Source of the DNA: Ascaphus truei
Lineage: Eukaryota > Chordata > Amphibia > Anura > Ascaphidae
Assembly (NCBI GenBank): GCA_036426205.1
Contig: CM071570.1
Span: 6,775,747-6,839,746, forward strand
Reading direction: 5' to 3'
Length of the DNA: 64,000 nucleotides
The translations under genes were made by a program, and so were the position numbers. The notes below the pieces were generated by a model. It saw nothing but the letters and a program-made list of their open reading frames with translations, made no database searches and had not been told where the DNA came from. Below are positions 33,893 through 45,440 of this stretch, one piece after another. The first letter of the stretch is position 1; every line of letters begins with the position of its first letter.

Positions 33893-34811
33893 TGTAGCCC
33901 CTGTAAGTAAGAGCGGGCTACTTATCCTTCTCCTACTGGAGTAAGCCCTGGTAAGGGCAGGCGCCAGTAGTAACCATGGGTTTTCCCCCCTCACCAAGCC
34001 CTGTCTGGAGTGATAGAGGTAGACCCCTGACTCTGTAGCAGGCCTGAGACAGAGGGGAGGGTCTGCTGACATCACAAGTGGCAAGGCTGGATCTATTTAG
34101 TGGGCTGTCCTGTGTGTATCTGTGTCAGTTGGTGGATGTCAGTCTGTGGAGTTGGAGTGTCTGAGTCTGGAGAGGAGAGTGGCAGTCCTGTATGGTGACA
34201 GGAGAAGCCATGCTGAGAGTGCTTGGAAGAGATTCTCAGAGCCCCTCTGAGTAGAGCGGACAGAACTGTAGAGGTGGACCAATGCCCCTCGCCCTGTTAA
34301 GGGGGTGAGGGGAAAGACATCTAGCCTCACCCATAGGGCCTACACTGGGGGTGGAGGCAAGGGTATTGAAGCCCCAACCAGGCCATCCTGCAGGGTACAC
34401 TTCTGGAGGATAAGGAGTGGAGGGAAAGACCCTGTCGTGTTCATACATTTGGAGTTACTGCTGCCAATGAACGTCTGCTGCGTGTTTTCTAAGAGACAAT
34501 AAAGACACTGCTGTTTTACACAAAGAGACTGTGTGAGAGCTGGATCATTTGCCCTGGGACCAGGGTTTTCTCTATAAGGGTCCTATCCCACATCCCTGGG
34601 ACTTATGGAGATGGAGGCGCTGCACAACCACTAAAGAATGGAGGCAATTACCCCAGAAGCCTGGCCCTGTAATTCCCCACACCAACGCGGGAGACTCAGG
34701 CCCTCCTGTTACAAGCAGGTACGCACCACCATACACATGTAGCCAGCCCTCAATACACCTTAAATGCATGATCTGTGTCTGGGGGGGTGGGGGGGGGGAA
34801 CATGGGCTACA
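33893..34811 (+). repeat. Solo LTR, type TGTAGC, copy 2
   Basis: Starts TGTAGCCCCTG and ends GGGCTACA, flanked by TAGT on both sides (33889-33892, 34812-34815), consistent with a 4-bp retroviral/gypsy-type duplication. It has an AATAAAG signal near 34497. Length 919 bp. It inserted directly beside the LINE 3' end. Confidence 0.65.
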
Positions 34812-35706
34812 TAGTTATAAAATGTTTTACCAGGAAGTAATACATTGAGAGTTACCTCTCGTTTTCAAGTACTGTGTGTCCTGGGCATAGAGTTAAGATC
34901 ACAAATAATACATGGTTACAAATACAGTTACATAAGTGAACAGGGTATACATTATATACAAGACATTGCATGCACAGTAAGAGATAATATATATTATGGG
35001 CGTATGTAACAGTTACAGACCAGATTAAAATGTGAGACAGCCTTAGTTTTGAAAGAACTTAAACTAGTGGTGGATGTGAGAGTCTCTGGTAGGTTGTTCC
35101 AGTTATGGGGTGCACGGTAAGAGAAGGAGGAGCGGCCGGATACTTTGTTGAGCCTTGGGACCATGAACAGTCTTTGGAGTCAGATCTCAGATGATAAGTG
35201 CTGCATGTGGTAGGGGTGAGGAGCTTTTTCAGATAGACTGGTAGCTTTCCCAGAAAGTATTTGAAGGCAAGACAGGAAAGGTGAACTTTGTGCCTAGATT
35301 CAAGTGATGATCAATCTAGTTCTTTGAGCATTTCGCAGTGATGTGTGTTGTTGTTGCATTGTAGAACAAAACAGCATATTGAATTGTAGAGGGTGTCAAG
35401 TTTGCTAAGGTGGGTTTGGGGTGCCGAGCCGTATACAATGTCTCCATAATCAATAATTGTCATTAGCATCTGCTGTGCGATACTCTTTCTGACCAGCAGA
35501 CTTAGGGATGATTTGTACCTGTAAAGTACAACTAGTTTGGCATAGGTTTTGGATGTCAGGGTATTAATGTGCATCCTGAATGTTAAGTGGGAGTCAAACC
35601 ATATGTCCAGGTATTTAAAACTAGTAACAGGAGTTAGGGTGGTGTTAGCGCTGGTTCTAATCTGGAGCTCAGTCAATGGAAGCTTTAAACATTTTGCCTT
35701 GTTCCC
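34812..35706 (-). pseudogene. Non-LTR retrotransposon ORF2 C-terminus and 3' end
   Basis: On the minus strand the frame reads LTPVTSFKYLDIWFDSHLTF, SSLSLLVRKSIAQQ, IIDYGDIVYGSAPQ, LDTLYNSICCFVLQCNNNTH and EMLKELD, then a TGA in place of the family tryptophan. These are the post-reverse-transcriptase motifs of jockey-superfamily LINEs (L2/CR1/Rex1 group). Sequence then runs through a region readable as more of the same protein to the 3' end TACCTCTCG...CCAGGAAGTAATA near 34815. It is 5'-truncated by the gypsy LTR, which lies directly against it. The same 3' end recurs at 10236 and 33370. Confidence 0.75.
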
Positions 35707-36134
35707 TGTTGCAGGGTACATGCAACCACACGTGGGTTTCTGAAATGGCTTTTTTATTTCGCCAGCCAAAACATGGAACAAAAATAACAGAGCTTTTCTT
35801 CAGGTTATATAAAGTAACACAATATAAGTCCTGAGCAGGGCTTTGCCCCTTCTATTCAAAGTCCAGAGAAACAATTCAGCATAAAACAAAAATGTCACAA
35901 AAAACAGACCTTAAATCAAGATTTTCTCCCTCCACAGTTTCAGTGTATCTCCATGGTTCAGACAGCCCTGCATGTGTGAGCAGCCTGGATTTTAAAAGCC
36001 CCTTAACGAGGCTGCTGGCACCTGCCCATTAACAAGATCTTCCCAGCTGAATCTTAACCCGTCACTGCTGCACTGCAGACCTAAACATAGGTCTGCCAGG
36101 CAAAGGGCTTGTGACTTTTATTCACCCTGTTACA
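35707..36134 (-). repeat. 3' LTR of GMR1-like gypsy element (428 bp)
   Basis: Minus strand: begins TGTAACAGGGTG directly after the polypurine tract AACAGGGGAGGAA, contains GCGAAATAAAAAAGCC (polyadenylation signal) and ends CCCTGCAACA. No matching 5' LTR is found in the window. Confidence 0.7.
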
Positions 36135-37700
36135 TTCCTCCCCTGTTAGTGTGTGTCTGGGGCCATGCACGGCTGAAGCCCGACCATCCACCCCTTCATA
36201 AGAGAGAAATCAGTGTTTGCATTTTCTTTTCCAGGTCTGTGCTGAATCTCAAACGAGAAGGGTTGGAGGGCCATGTACCACCTGGCAACCCAAGCATTGG
36301 AGTCTTTCATTTTATTTAACCATTTTAATGGTGCATGGTCTGTCAGAAAGTAAAATGGACTACTGCCAGGTAATGCCTCAAGGCCTCGATTGCCCACTTT
36401 ACTGCGAGTTTTTTCTCTCAGGAACAATTTCCTACTTAGAAAAAGGATCGGGTGTTCTACTCCCTCAAACTGCTGTGACAGCACTGCCAAACCTAGCCCT
36501 GTCTCTGATGCATCGGTTTGCATGATAAAAGGCCTATTAAAGTCTGGGCTTCTACGGACGGGACCCTCTGATAGACACATTTTAACCTCCTCAAAGGCTC
36601 TCTGGCACTCCCTCGACCATACCACTTATGTAGGGGTACACTTTTTTGTGAGGTCTGTTAGTGGTGCTGCATGTTAGAGTAGTTGGGGATGAACTGCCAA
36701 TAGTACCCTGCTAAACCCAACAGAGAGCTTACCTGTGTTTTTGTTCGGGGGGTTGGAACTTCTTTCAGGGCAGCTACCATGTCAGCTAGTGGCCTTACTT
36801 TTCCACCTCCTAATGCATAACCCAAGCAATTGGTTTCCGCCTTACCTAAGGCACATTTCTTAGGGTTGGCTGTGAGCCCTGCCTCTCTTAGAGACCCGCG
36901 GACTGCTTCCAGTCTATTTAGATGGCCCACCAGTGTTTACTATAAATGACAATGTTATCTAGGTAGGCTGCGGCATAAGCCATATGAGGTCTCAGCACTT
37001 TATCCATGAGTCTCTCAAATGTGGCCGGGGCTCCATGCACTCCAAATGGCATTATCACAAACTGGTATAAACCCATGGGAGTGGCAAAGGCTGTTTTGCA
37101 CTTGGACTCCTCCTCTAAAGGTATTTGCCAGTATCCTTTTGTTAGATCCAGCATGGATATATATTCCGCTGTACCAAGGGCATCAATTAACTCGTCCACC
37201 CTTGGCATCGGATATGCGTCAAACTTGGATACTGCATTGACCTTTCGGAGGTCTATACAAAATCTTACCTTCTCATCTGGTTTAGGGACCATAACTTTTG
37301 GACTACACCACTCACTACTTGCTTTCTCGATCACGCCCAAATTTAGCATGTTTTGTACCTCCTTCTCTGCCAGGGCCTTACGACTTTCAGGTAACCTGTA
37401 AGGACGAAAATGTACTTTTACCCCGGGTGCTGTCTCTATCATGTGAGACTAAATTTGTTTGCCCTGGTAAATTAGTAAAAACATAATTGAACTGTTTAAA
37501 TATTTCTTACAAGTCCCCTTTTTGTTCAGAGGACAACTGTCTACCCATAGGGATTTGATCGTCACCAAAGGTGTTCCCCAGTGGGGGCTGAGGATCCAGG
37601 TCCGTTTCCTCCTCCACCGGGTGGATGAATAGAGACCGGTGCATCTTCCAGGGTTTCAGCAAGTTCACATGGTAAATTTGTTTACCCTTCCTGGACTCTG
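36135..37700 (-). pseudogene. Ty3/gypsy pol fragment: integrase tail, reverse transcriptase, RNase H
   Basis: Read right to left. GKQIYHVNLLKPWK (about 37650) is the end of an integrase C-terminal module. It leads directly into reverse transcriptase: GVIEKASSEWCSPKVMVPKP, FCIDLRKVNAVSKFDAYPMP, ISMLDLTKGYWQIPL (first catalytic Asp), QFVIMPFGVHGAPATF and YLDNIVIYS, where the family has YLDD. Thumb/connection (LTANPKKCALGKAETNCLGY, SSLLGLAGYY) follows and then RNase H (QTDASETGLGLAVLSQ, FLTDHAPLKWLNKMKDSNAW, FEIQHRPGKENANTDF). The frame ends at APDTH and a stop just before the polypurine tract. Integrase before RT and RNase H last is the order of GMR1-like gypsy elements. Frameshifts near 37448 and 36920, a stop near 37509, an internal deletion in RNase H (GNRGLEAL joined to PGSSPFYF) and the D-to-N change make it dead. 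Protease, gag and most of integrase are missing. Confidence 0.8.
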
Positions 37701-38136
37701 GTATTTGCCGTGGTCGAGGTTTGAAGAGGTGTGGATTGTAGTAGGTACTTGCCATGGTTGAGAGTGGAGAGGTGCGGATCATCGAAGGTAATGCCGGGGT
37801 CAGGAGTAGAGAAGTAAGGAGTCCAGATGCTAGCCAAGGTCAGACATGGAGAGAGACAGGTACTAGGAAACAAGGCACAAGACAAGGAGGCAGGGATTGC
37901 AGTAAGCACTTCGCACAAATGAAGTCTTATGCTCAGCCATCTTGCCAAGAGGCTGGCTGAGCATATATATGTAACCCGTGTTCCCACCTTACCTCACTTA
38001 GAGGCCAGTATCTGGGAAGGGAGCGTGTTACCTCGCTGTTTGGTGCATCACCTTTTGGTTCGCAGGAGGTCTGAGTGGTCTGCAGGATGTTATGAAACTT
38101 ACAGGATGGATTCACAGGACTCTGGTTCTTTCATGG
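37700..38136. other. Repeat-like sequence beside gypsy pol
   Basis: No coding motifs. Phrases such as CCTCCTTGTCTTGTGCCTTG and CTGACCTTGGCTAGCATCTG on the minus strand look like interspersed repeat material. The junction with the integrase tail lies near 37700. Confidence 0.3.
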
Positions 38137-38808
38137 TGTTTAAGCGCCTCCAGTAGTGATGGCTTCCACAGTGCAGGCATCAGCACCCACCACTACACAC
38201 ATACCTTCTCTCAGCCCAGGGACTGACACCATCAGCTGAAGTATTATTGCCGGATCTTTATTCCCAGCATACATCTTACACAGCTTAGCAGCACAGTTGT
38301 ATGCATATGTCTCAGGACTTCTGGATGATGCTTACTTCCACTGCTCCAGGTGGTCTTGACTAGCCAGGCAAGTGAACAGGCTTACCCGGCAATGGGGAAG
38401 ACTCATAGTTCCCACCTGCTTTATCCCTCCTTCACCTAGCCAGGGATCAGGCAGGGACACGCTCCTTCATCCTCTTTCTCAGGGGAGAGGAAGACTCTTC
38501 TAGCACATCCTCACTCCAGCAGGAGCTGGGAAGGACTGCTTCTACCTTCTCACTCCATGAGGAGCTGAGAGGAACTCCCACTAACTTTAGCCTACTCCCC
38601 TTTGAAACTTCCAGAAAAGGCGGGCTCATGGACTGTACCCACCTACAAGGGGCTGCACACAGGCCATGAGTCACCACAGACCTTCCTTTACTTTCTGGGG
38701 AAGCAGGAAAGGGGGTCAAGGGCCCACAGATTAACCTGCTAACAGGGCTTACAAAGCAGATACACTGGGTGGAGAGGAACAGGCATGGTTGGGACATACC
38801 CTGTTACA
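38137..38808 (-). repeat. Probable solo LTR
   Basis: Minus strand starts TGTAACAGGGTATG (38808), has GGGAATAAAGATCCGG (polyadenylation signal, about 38260) and could end AAACA near 38137. I found no target duplication, so the limits are provisional. Confidence 0.4.
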
Positions 38809-39984
38809 AATATATTCAGGAACAAATAGGAAGCTTGCAGCGAGGAGGGCTCAGCTGTAGGTAGTACTGTGATAGGTGGGGGAGGAGTCCGCAGCGGCCG
38901 TGGTGTGATGCAGGGAAGCCAAGCTCTGTTTACTTGCACGTGCTCACCGTCCGCACACAATCCCTGCTGACGCCATCACAGGGGCGGAGACCAGAGGCAG
39001 GGCCAGCGGCGCCATTCTCTCCAGTCGCTCGGCACCCACGCTTGGGGCGGGACCGACAGGCGAGATCTGCGACGCCGCGGGACGTGCCGGGGAGAGAGGG
39101 CACAGCAAGATACCTGGTCGTGGGCTGTAGTAAACTTGCCATGCTAGGTGCGCGACACAGGCCATCATGGATCCTTACAGTGTCCTGGGAGCGGCACTCT
39201 TACTGTATCCTACTTAAGTCCTATCTCAGAAGACGGCTTTGTTAATAAAGTAATGGTAGCTTTGGGAAAGCTCTAATGCATTTATTGTGTTAAAAGTTGG
39301 TATCATTTTTGCTGTAAGGGAATATATTTTTTCTTTTTTTGCTCTTTTAATGATGATACAATTCATCTCTCAGACAACTTCAAAACACATTTATTGAAAT
39401 ATTCCTTTTTTTCCATTTTTTTCATAGTTCATTATTAGATTTGACTTCTTGTAGTACAGCCACTTGCTTAGAGGAACAGTAAATTCTCTTCCTTTCTTAT
39501 ATTTATTTGGCATCAATGTTTTTACTTTCTATGTAAATAATTCTAAGTAAAAAACGAAACGTCGCATAAATTTCATTCTGAATATTTGTACAGTTTTAAC
39601 TTATTTTCTTTTTCAAGAAGAGAGTGAACTTTCTTGCACAACTTACTGTTTTATTGGTGAAAATATACCATTAGATTTATTCATAAAAATGTATTCGTCT
39701 AAACATTTGACGGATTGAAGCTGAATTAAACCTTTGATAACCCCCCTCATTGAATGCTTTCAATTTTAAGCAAAGGAATTTTAAAGGCTCTTTAAAAAAG
39801 TACTTTGTTTGTTGCCGCTCATTGAATAATAGTTTTGACAGGCATTTCCGTTTGTGACTGTAACTCTTTTATATTGCTCCTGAATTACAATTTTTGGCAT
39901 ATTTTAACACGGTGTCAACACACTTTACAGCAATATAAAATATGGGATATATCAAAGTAACGCATACAATGGCACACATACTGT
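38809..39984. other. CpG-rich patch then AT-rich DNA, no gene recognised
   Basis: 38880-39160 is GC- and CpG-rich, possibly a repeat promoter, and 39240-39980 is AT-rich. No coding sequence or terminal repeat is supported. Confidence 0.35.
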
Positions 39985-40252
39985 ACACCGTGGGTTCTCA
40001 ACCCAATCCTTAAGCCTTCCAAACAGGTCAGGTTTTCTGGATGTTCCAGCTTCAGCACAGGGGGCAGATTGAGCCACCTGTGTTGAAGCAGGGACTGATT
40101 GAGACACCTATGCTGCAGCAGAGACTGATTGAGGCACCCGTGCTGACGCAGGGACTGATTTAGCAACCTGTGCTGCAACTGGGATATCCTGAAAATGTGA
40201 CCTGTTGGGGGGGGGGGGGGGGCCTTTGAGGACTGGCATTTAGCACCCCTGC
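39985..40252. mobile_element. hAT-like MITE with internal tandem units, copy 2
   Basis: Shares with 22186-22420 the outer inverted parts (GGTTCTCAACCCAATCC at the left, GAGGACTGGCATTTAGCAC at the right), the AGGTCAGGTTTT block and tandem TTGAG(C/A)CACCTGTG units. The right end continues to CACCCCTG, an hAT-like terminus. Confidence 0.6.
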
Positions 40253-40259
40253 TGTACAT

Positions 40260-42008
40260 TTTTATATTACTTTGTTAACTGTTAACAAAACCACTAATGC
40301 CTTCCCTCAGAAGATAATACATATTATTATATTACCAGATAAAGAGTTACATCAATTACATTAAAAGATCAAAGGGGACGGAAGTGGGGGGATTGCGACA
40401 GTCCTTAATGTCCGAATGGCAGCAGGTGTCAAAATGAAAGAAACTTGAAAAAAAAAAGAAGAAACCATTCAGGTCAATAATTTGTTGGGCACTGAATGTG
40501 ATTTTCAATGTCACTTGTAATCAGTCAGTCAATGAAGCATACATGTAAAGCTCAGAAAGCCATGCGTAGAATGAGAACTTTGTCTGAGCAAGGTGAACCT
40601 GCCTGCTCTCAGAAGAAGAATTTGTGAGCGGTGAATAAAACCCTAAAGAACTCTGCAGCCAGCACGTAGTGAGAATTTGGCAAGGGCACCAGGACATGAC
40701 ATAACAAGGCTTCATTGGGGTTTAATAGGGTCTGCCATGCTATGAAATGTATAAAGCTTCATTTAGTGCTCTAAAAGACCTAATGGTCTTTACAGATAGC
40801 TTCGATAAGTGACTTAACGCTTGCACTTTTCAAGCGATTTCGCATGTGAGCTATTCAAAAAGCCGTGATAACGTGACAGAATCGCTTTTTAACGAGCGGT
40901 AGCACTCTGGCTCAAACTCGCAATTTTTGCCAGCAACTGCTATTCAGGTAGCTTCGATATGCTCATTGCACCGCATATTAGGTTTCCGCTACCTAAAGGG
41001 TGGGCGAGATTGGGTTCGTGTTGTGCATATGAACTAGTAATTTATTTTTACTACATATGTTTGAAGCCTGGGGTCTCCGGAGCTGAACAACTTTAATTTC
41101 CGCTCCGGAGACACGCGGCTTCAATCATATGTAATACAGTTGAAATGACTGCCAAATTCATTACCCTAGTGACTAACCACTAAGGTAATGAAGGGGTTAA
41201 ATAGTCGTGCCCGGTTTGTTGGTGGAAAGGGAGTGGGTGAAGGTTGGAGTTGCCCAAGGGTTGGTGTTTAAGTTTCCTAGGAAAGTTGCGGGAAGGGTTA
41301 ATCCCTTCATTACTTTAGCGGTTACTACCACTAAGATAATTAAGGGGTTAACCCCTCCCGCTACCCACCCGGAAAGCCTAAACACCCACCTGGGCCAAAT
41401 AGCACCTGAATAGTTAACCCTGGGTGATTAGGCCTTGCAGGAGGGGTCTGTAGTGTCTGTAATGGCTAAGATAAAGGAGGGGTTAACCTCTCCCGGGAGG
41501 CTTAACCACTGACCCTGGGGCAACTATAGCCTCCACCCACTCCCTCTACCACCAACAAACCGGGTACTTCATTTAACCCATTCATTACCTTAGCGGTTAA
41601 CCACTAATGTAATGAAGTTCTTGTGATGGTAGGGGTAGTTGGCTGACCAAATAAAGAGAAATCCCAACTACTTAACCCTAAAAAATATATAACTTGGCTG
41701 GCTAAGTAATGTATATTTCAGCCCAATGTATGAAATGTCTGGTGAAGTACAGGGAATGTGGGCAAGCTGTGTGTAATTCTAAGCCCTGTCTTTTACATAA
41801 ATACCTTATGTCTGTATTTATTTCACTGTTAGCAATTCCCCCCCCCCCCCCCCGCTTAGATGTTAGCCCTGCAAATGTAAATTATGTTATGTGCCTGTTC
41901 CTATCTTTTCTATGGAGGGAGTTTCTGTAATCCATTTAGTTGAGCTGTTCCATAGAAAATATATGATCAGGACAAAGGTAGGGGACTAGTTAATATAATT
42001 AGTTATCA
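40260..42008. other. No gene; dispersed repeat 41040-41640
   Basis: 41040-41640 holds inverted and direct phrases around ACCTTAGTGGTTAACC and GGGGTTAACCCCTCC-like sequence, shared with 30480-31270. A C homopolymer lies at 41839-41853. Confidence 0.4.
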
Positions 42009-42428
42009 TGTCTGAGCCCCAGGCACTGTTTCTCTTGGCTGGCTGCCCTTGCTCAATGTTAAAGGATAGCCACCAAGGGATATATAAGGGACACTGCTGA
42101 TCAGAGCACCAGTCCATCTGAGAGACACTGTGGGAAGGAGTGTGGAGTTTGACTGTGACCAGCTGGAGATACATGTCAGAATGGCTGCTCTGTTCAGCAC
42201 TCTGATATCCTGAAGCAGAGAAGCAGAAAGGGTAAACCCATTTGAAGAAGGGTCCATGGACCTTGTGAGGCTAGAGACTACCTCCCAGGTCCATAGTGTG
42301 GTAAGTGTATGTTATATTGTTTATTTGCTGCTTTACCCAGAATAAACTCTGTTAAATTACTTTGTCCTGTACTTAGTGATAGTGAACCCAGAAGGTTTCG
42401 GTGTTAAAAGTACGGGTCCCCCATGACA
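42009..42428 (+). repeat. Possible solo LTR with TATA box
   Basis: TGTCTGAGCCCC start, GATATATAAGGG (about 42076), CAGAATAAACTC (about 42340) and CCATGACA end give the order promoter, signal, end of an LTR. I see no target duplication or partner copy. Confidence 0.35.
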
Positions 42429-42544
42429 GCTCTATCTTTATTTTACTTTTATTAACATGGTATTGAAGCAGGGGATCTCTGGAACTGAACTGCATTCATT
42501 TCAGGTCATGGGACCCCCTGCTTCATGAGATACAAGCCCTGGTA

Positions 42545-42636
42545 TAGGGTGCCGGTACCTCCTGCAAGTTTAAATGGCCCGGTAACGTGGGCCCTGACGC
42601 GGCACATTTAAATGTGCAGGAGATACCGGCACCAGA
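42545..42636. repeat. Imperfect inverted repeat
   Basis: GGTGCCGGTACCTCCTGCA at the left is matched by TGCAGGAGATACCGGCACC at the right, with TTTAAATG/CATTTAAA inside and GGCCC palindromes at the centre. Probably the core of a fold-back repeat. The CpG-rich DNA to 42890 has no supported gene. Confidence 0.55.
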
Positions 42637-43626
42637 TACGGAAGCACGGGTCACTGCGTTGGAGCACCTGGCAGCACATGCACCAGTTTCAGCCGCGATC
42701 TGTGGTCTGGGACGTGCGTCTAGAGAAGAGCAGGAGGGGCGTGGCGGGAGCGTGGCCATGACATCACGTGGCTGATTTGCCCTCATTGGCTGAACCGCAG
42801 CGGTGACGTTGCCGGCCACATAGAGGGTCGTATCTTGTTCGCGCCGTGCACGCCGTAGTGCGCGCAGCCACACACAGACGCATGAAGTGGGGACGAGGCC
42901 TAATACCTGTGCAAGGAGATGCAGTTTTGCAGCGAGATCACACAGCATATCACTTGAAAAGCAAATTCCAATTCCTGAGGTATGTCATTTTTGTACTGAA
43001 CGGTATTTACCAAGTGATATATCTTACTGAATACCGTTTTTTCACAAAATTCCCACCGTTCGGTTGGGACATGCAAACACGTTCGATGTTGCAGTGATAA
43101 CATCGAAGCTACTTAAATAGACCCAGATCAACAAAGCTCCCTTAACTCAGGGCTCATAAAGCCACGTTATAATAATCAGAAACGGATATTATGTTCCTTG
43201 AGGTTAACACCAATCCACAAAGCTACATATATGCAAAACCAACAGCTATTAGTGATCTCATTAGCACAAGCCATGTGAAGTTAGCGCTGCCTTGCATCAG
43301 CTTCAAATAACATGGCGTTAGGCGTTAAGCCTGTCTTACCCAAAGGCGAAGTTACTCCCAGCATTACCTTATACAGGTGTATAATTAAAGTTAACATAGA
43401 GAAGACAGGAGAGGACAAGAAATCTGTGAATACAGTATAATAATTAAATCTTACCTAACTGGGATCTTACATTTCTCCAGACCCTTCAAAAGACATATGT
43501 CCGGGTCTGGATGCAAGTAACTGCATGTTTAGCTGCAACCAAACTAACGTAATGTTAAATCCCTGCTTTAACTTTAATGGAGCTCTGTGAATATACTGCA
43601 CGTGGTGGATATCATTAGTGGAGAAA

Positions 43627-43752
43627 GAGCCTCTTATGGCGCTTGGACAATTAAACCATAGAAGAAATGGCCTGTGAAATCAAACCCGTCCAGGTTTCAT
43701 TTCACAGGCCATTTCTTCTATGGTTTAATTATCCAAGCGCCATAAGAGGCTC
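43627..43752. repeat. Near-perfect 60-bp palindrome with 6-nt loop
   Basis: Left arm 43627-43686 and right arm 43693-43752 pair with two mismatches out of 60. The loop is CGTCCA. The arms begin GAGCCTCTTATGGCG. The divergence of about 3% implies a recent origin or gene conversion between arms. Confidence 0.9.
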
Positions 43753-43792
43753 CTTTTCCATAAGTTTCATATTCTGGTCTGGTCGAGTAAAT

Positions 43793-43881
43793 ATTGGCCC
43801 AAGCAGCACACGTTTGGTACTAGGAGGCGAGTAGATTTTTTTGTGTGGCGAGTAGATTTTTTGGTGATTTGTCAACCACTG
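43793..43881. mobile_element. Small MITE, copy 2 (right half)
   Basis: ATTGGCCCAAGCAGCACACG through GTCAACCACTG matches 9683-9771. The left half is absent. (TA)n and (CA)n follow directly (43882-43918). Confidence 0.6.
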
Positions 43882-43919
<38 letters not shown>

Positions 43920-44904
43920 TCACACCACAACACAGCACACACTTACACATACACCGGACGACACCACCCACAACGCACATTCGACACAGCACCCATACTC
44001 ATAATACACACACACTGCAAACACTGATACTGTATTTCAAATATCACATTAGTATAACTACAGTAGCACATTTTCACTAATATTCATAACATTAGCACTA
44101 ACATTAGTTATAGTAACGCTAATGTTAATTAATGTTAATTAAGTCATTATTGCTTAAAACAGCGCTTAAAACTGGGTTAGTGAGCTGTGAAGATGCCGTT
44201 AACACTTTACGATACGTTAGCTTCTGTTAGAGTAACTTTAAGTCAATAATGGTGTTCTGAGGAAATGGGGTGTAGAGTTTTAAATAGTACTGTATGTTTT
44301 CCCAAAGATCCAGAAGTACGGCGGCTTGTCTATGTCTAGGCAATAATGTATTGAAAATATTTCAAAGGAAGGGGGCAGTTTGGGAAATATTTTGACATTA
44401 CTGTAAGTGGTAGGTAGTACATGACAAGAGCAGGCTATAAAATATATGGTAAAATATGTATAATCATTTCCTGGCTACCACAGTGATACTGTATAAAAAG
44501 TACAACCCTCAGTATATGAACCAACTGCAGATGCATACCGCATGTAGGCAAGTGAACATTACGTAAATATTACTTGTACGGAGAGCTTTGACCTTTCATA
44601 TAGCCACCATAGTAAATGTCAGGCTGCATACAGTATGTGAAAGGCAATTACAAGGTAGACAGAGTGCCAGTGAAGGAGGAGGTGGTGTGAATAATGGCTC
44701 CTACAACAAAGTTAAAAATACTTCAGTATTTGTAGGCAGAAAGATCACGGCTTCAATCAATTAGCTTTTTTCTTGTAGTGGTGCTATAAAGTCAGGATGG
44801 AAATCACTGTTCCTGACATGAAAAATACAGGCTTCAGCCATTCATTCACCATGTGTCACAGGGGACAGAAGAGTACCCAAAATACCACAATAGTGAAGTG
44901 CAGT

Positions 44905-45440
44905 TAATTTTATTTTTTTTCAACTTCAAATTTTTTATTGAATTTTTTTATATCAAGCAAAACATTGCATATTCCTAAATTTCAAACGTGGAACAAAAAA
45001 ATACTCTCATCAAAATTGTAACATGTTATCTGTTTGTAAACAAATAAAAACAAAAGACAAACAAAGAAAAATAGGAGGGGGGATGGGGAATAACAGGTGT
45101 GTAATCTCTGCCTCTGTTATTTTACTATTACTTCTATAGGAACTCTTCAATTCTTGTGTGAATGACTAACATCCTTATTATTTTTCTATTATTTCTTCTA
45201 TTTCTTATTTCATCCTCGAAGACCTGGCTAGTCTTATTAAAAAATGAACTATAGCTCATTCTTACCCATATTCTTACCCATATTCCAAACAAGAACGCAT
45301 TTATCTCTATCATTGCCAGATTGTGGTTCTCTCTACTCCTGGGATGTCTGTCTGGGCCAACCAAGGTGTCCAGACTTTTATAAATTCATCATGATATGGG
45401 AGTCGGGGCCTAGCTGGGGCCTATCAGGGTGTCTCTGGCC
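44905..45440 (-). mobile_element. Possible LINE 3' end
   Basis: The left edge TTTTTTATTGAATTTTTTTA then A/C-rich sequence with GGAGGGGGGATGGGG looks like the 3' untranslated end of an L1/Tx1-type LINE on the minus strand. No protein motif is visible, so this is tentative. Flanking 43920-44900 has no gene. Confidence 0.3.

Noticed and set aside
42523..42948. 141-residue minus-strand frame in GC-rich DNA
   Set aside because: Stop-poor because of GC content; spans an inverted repeat and shows no domain.
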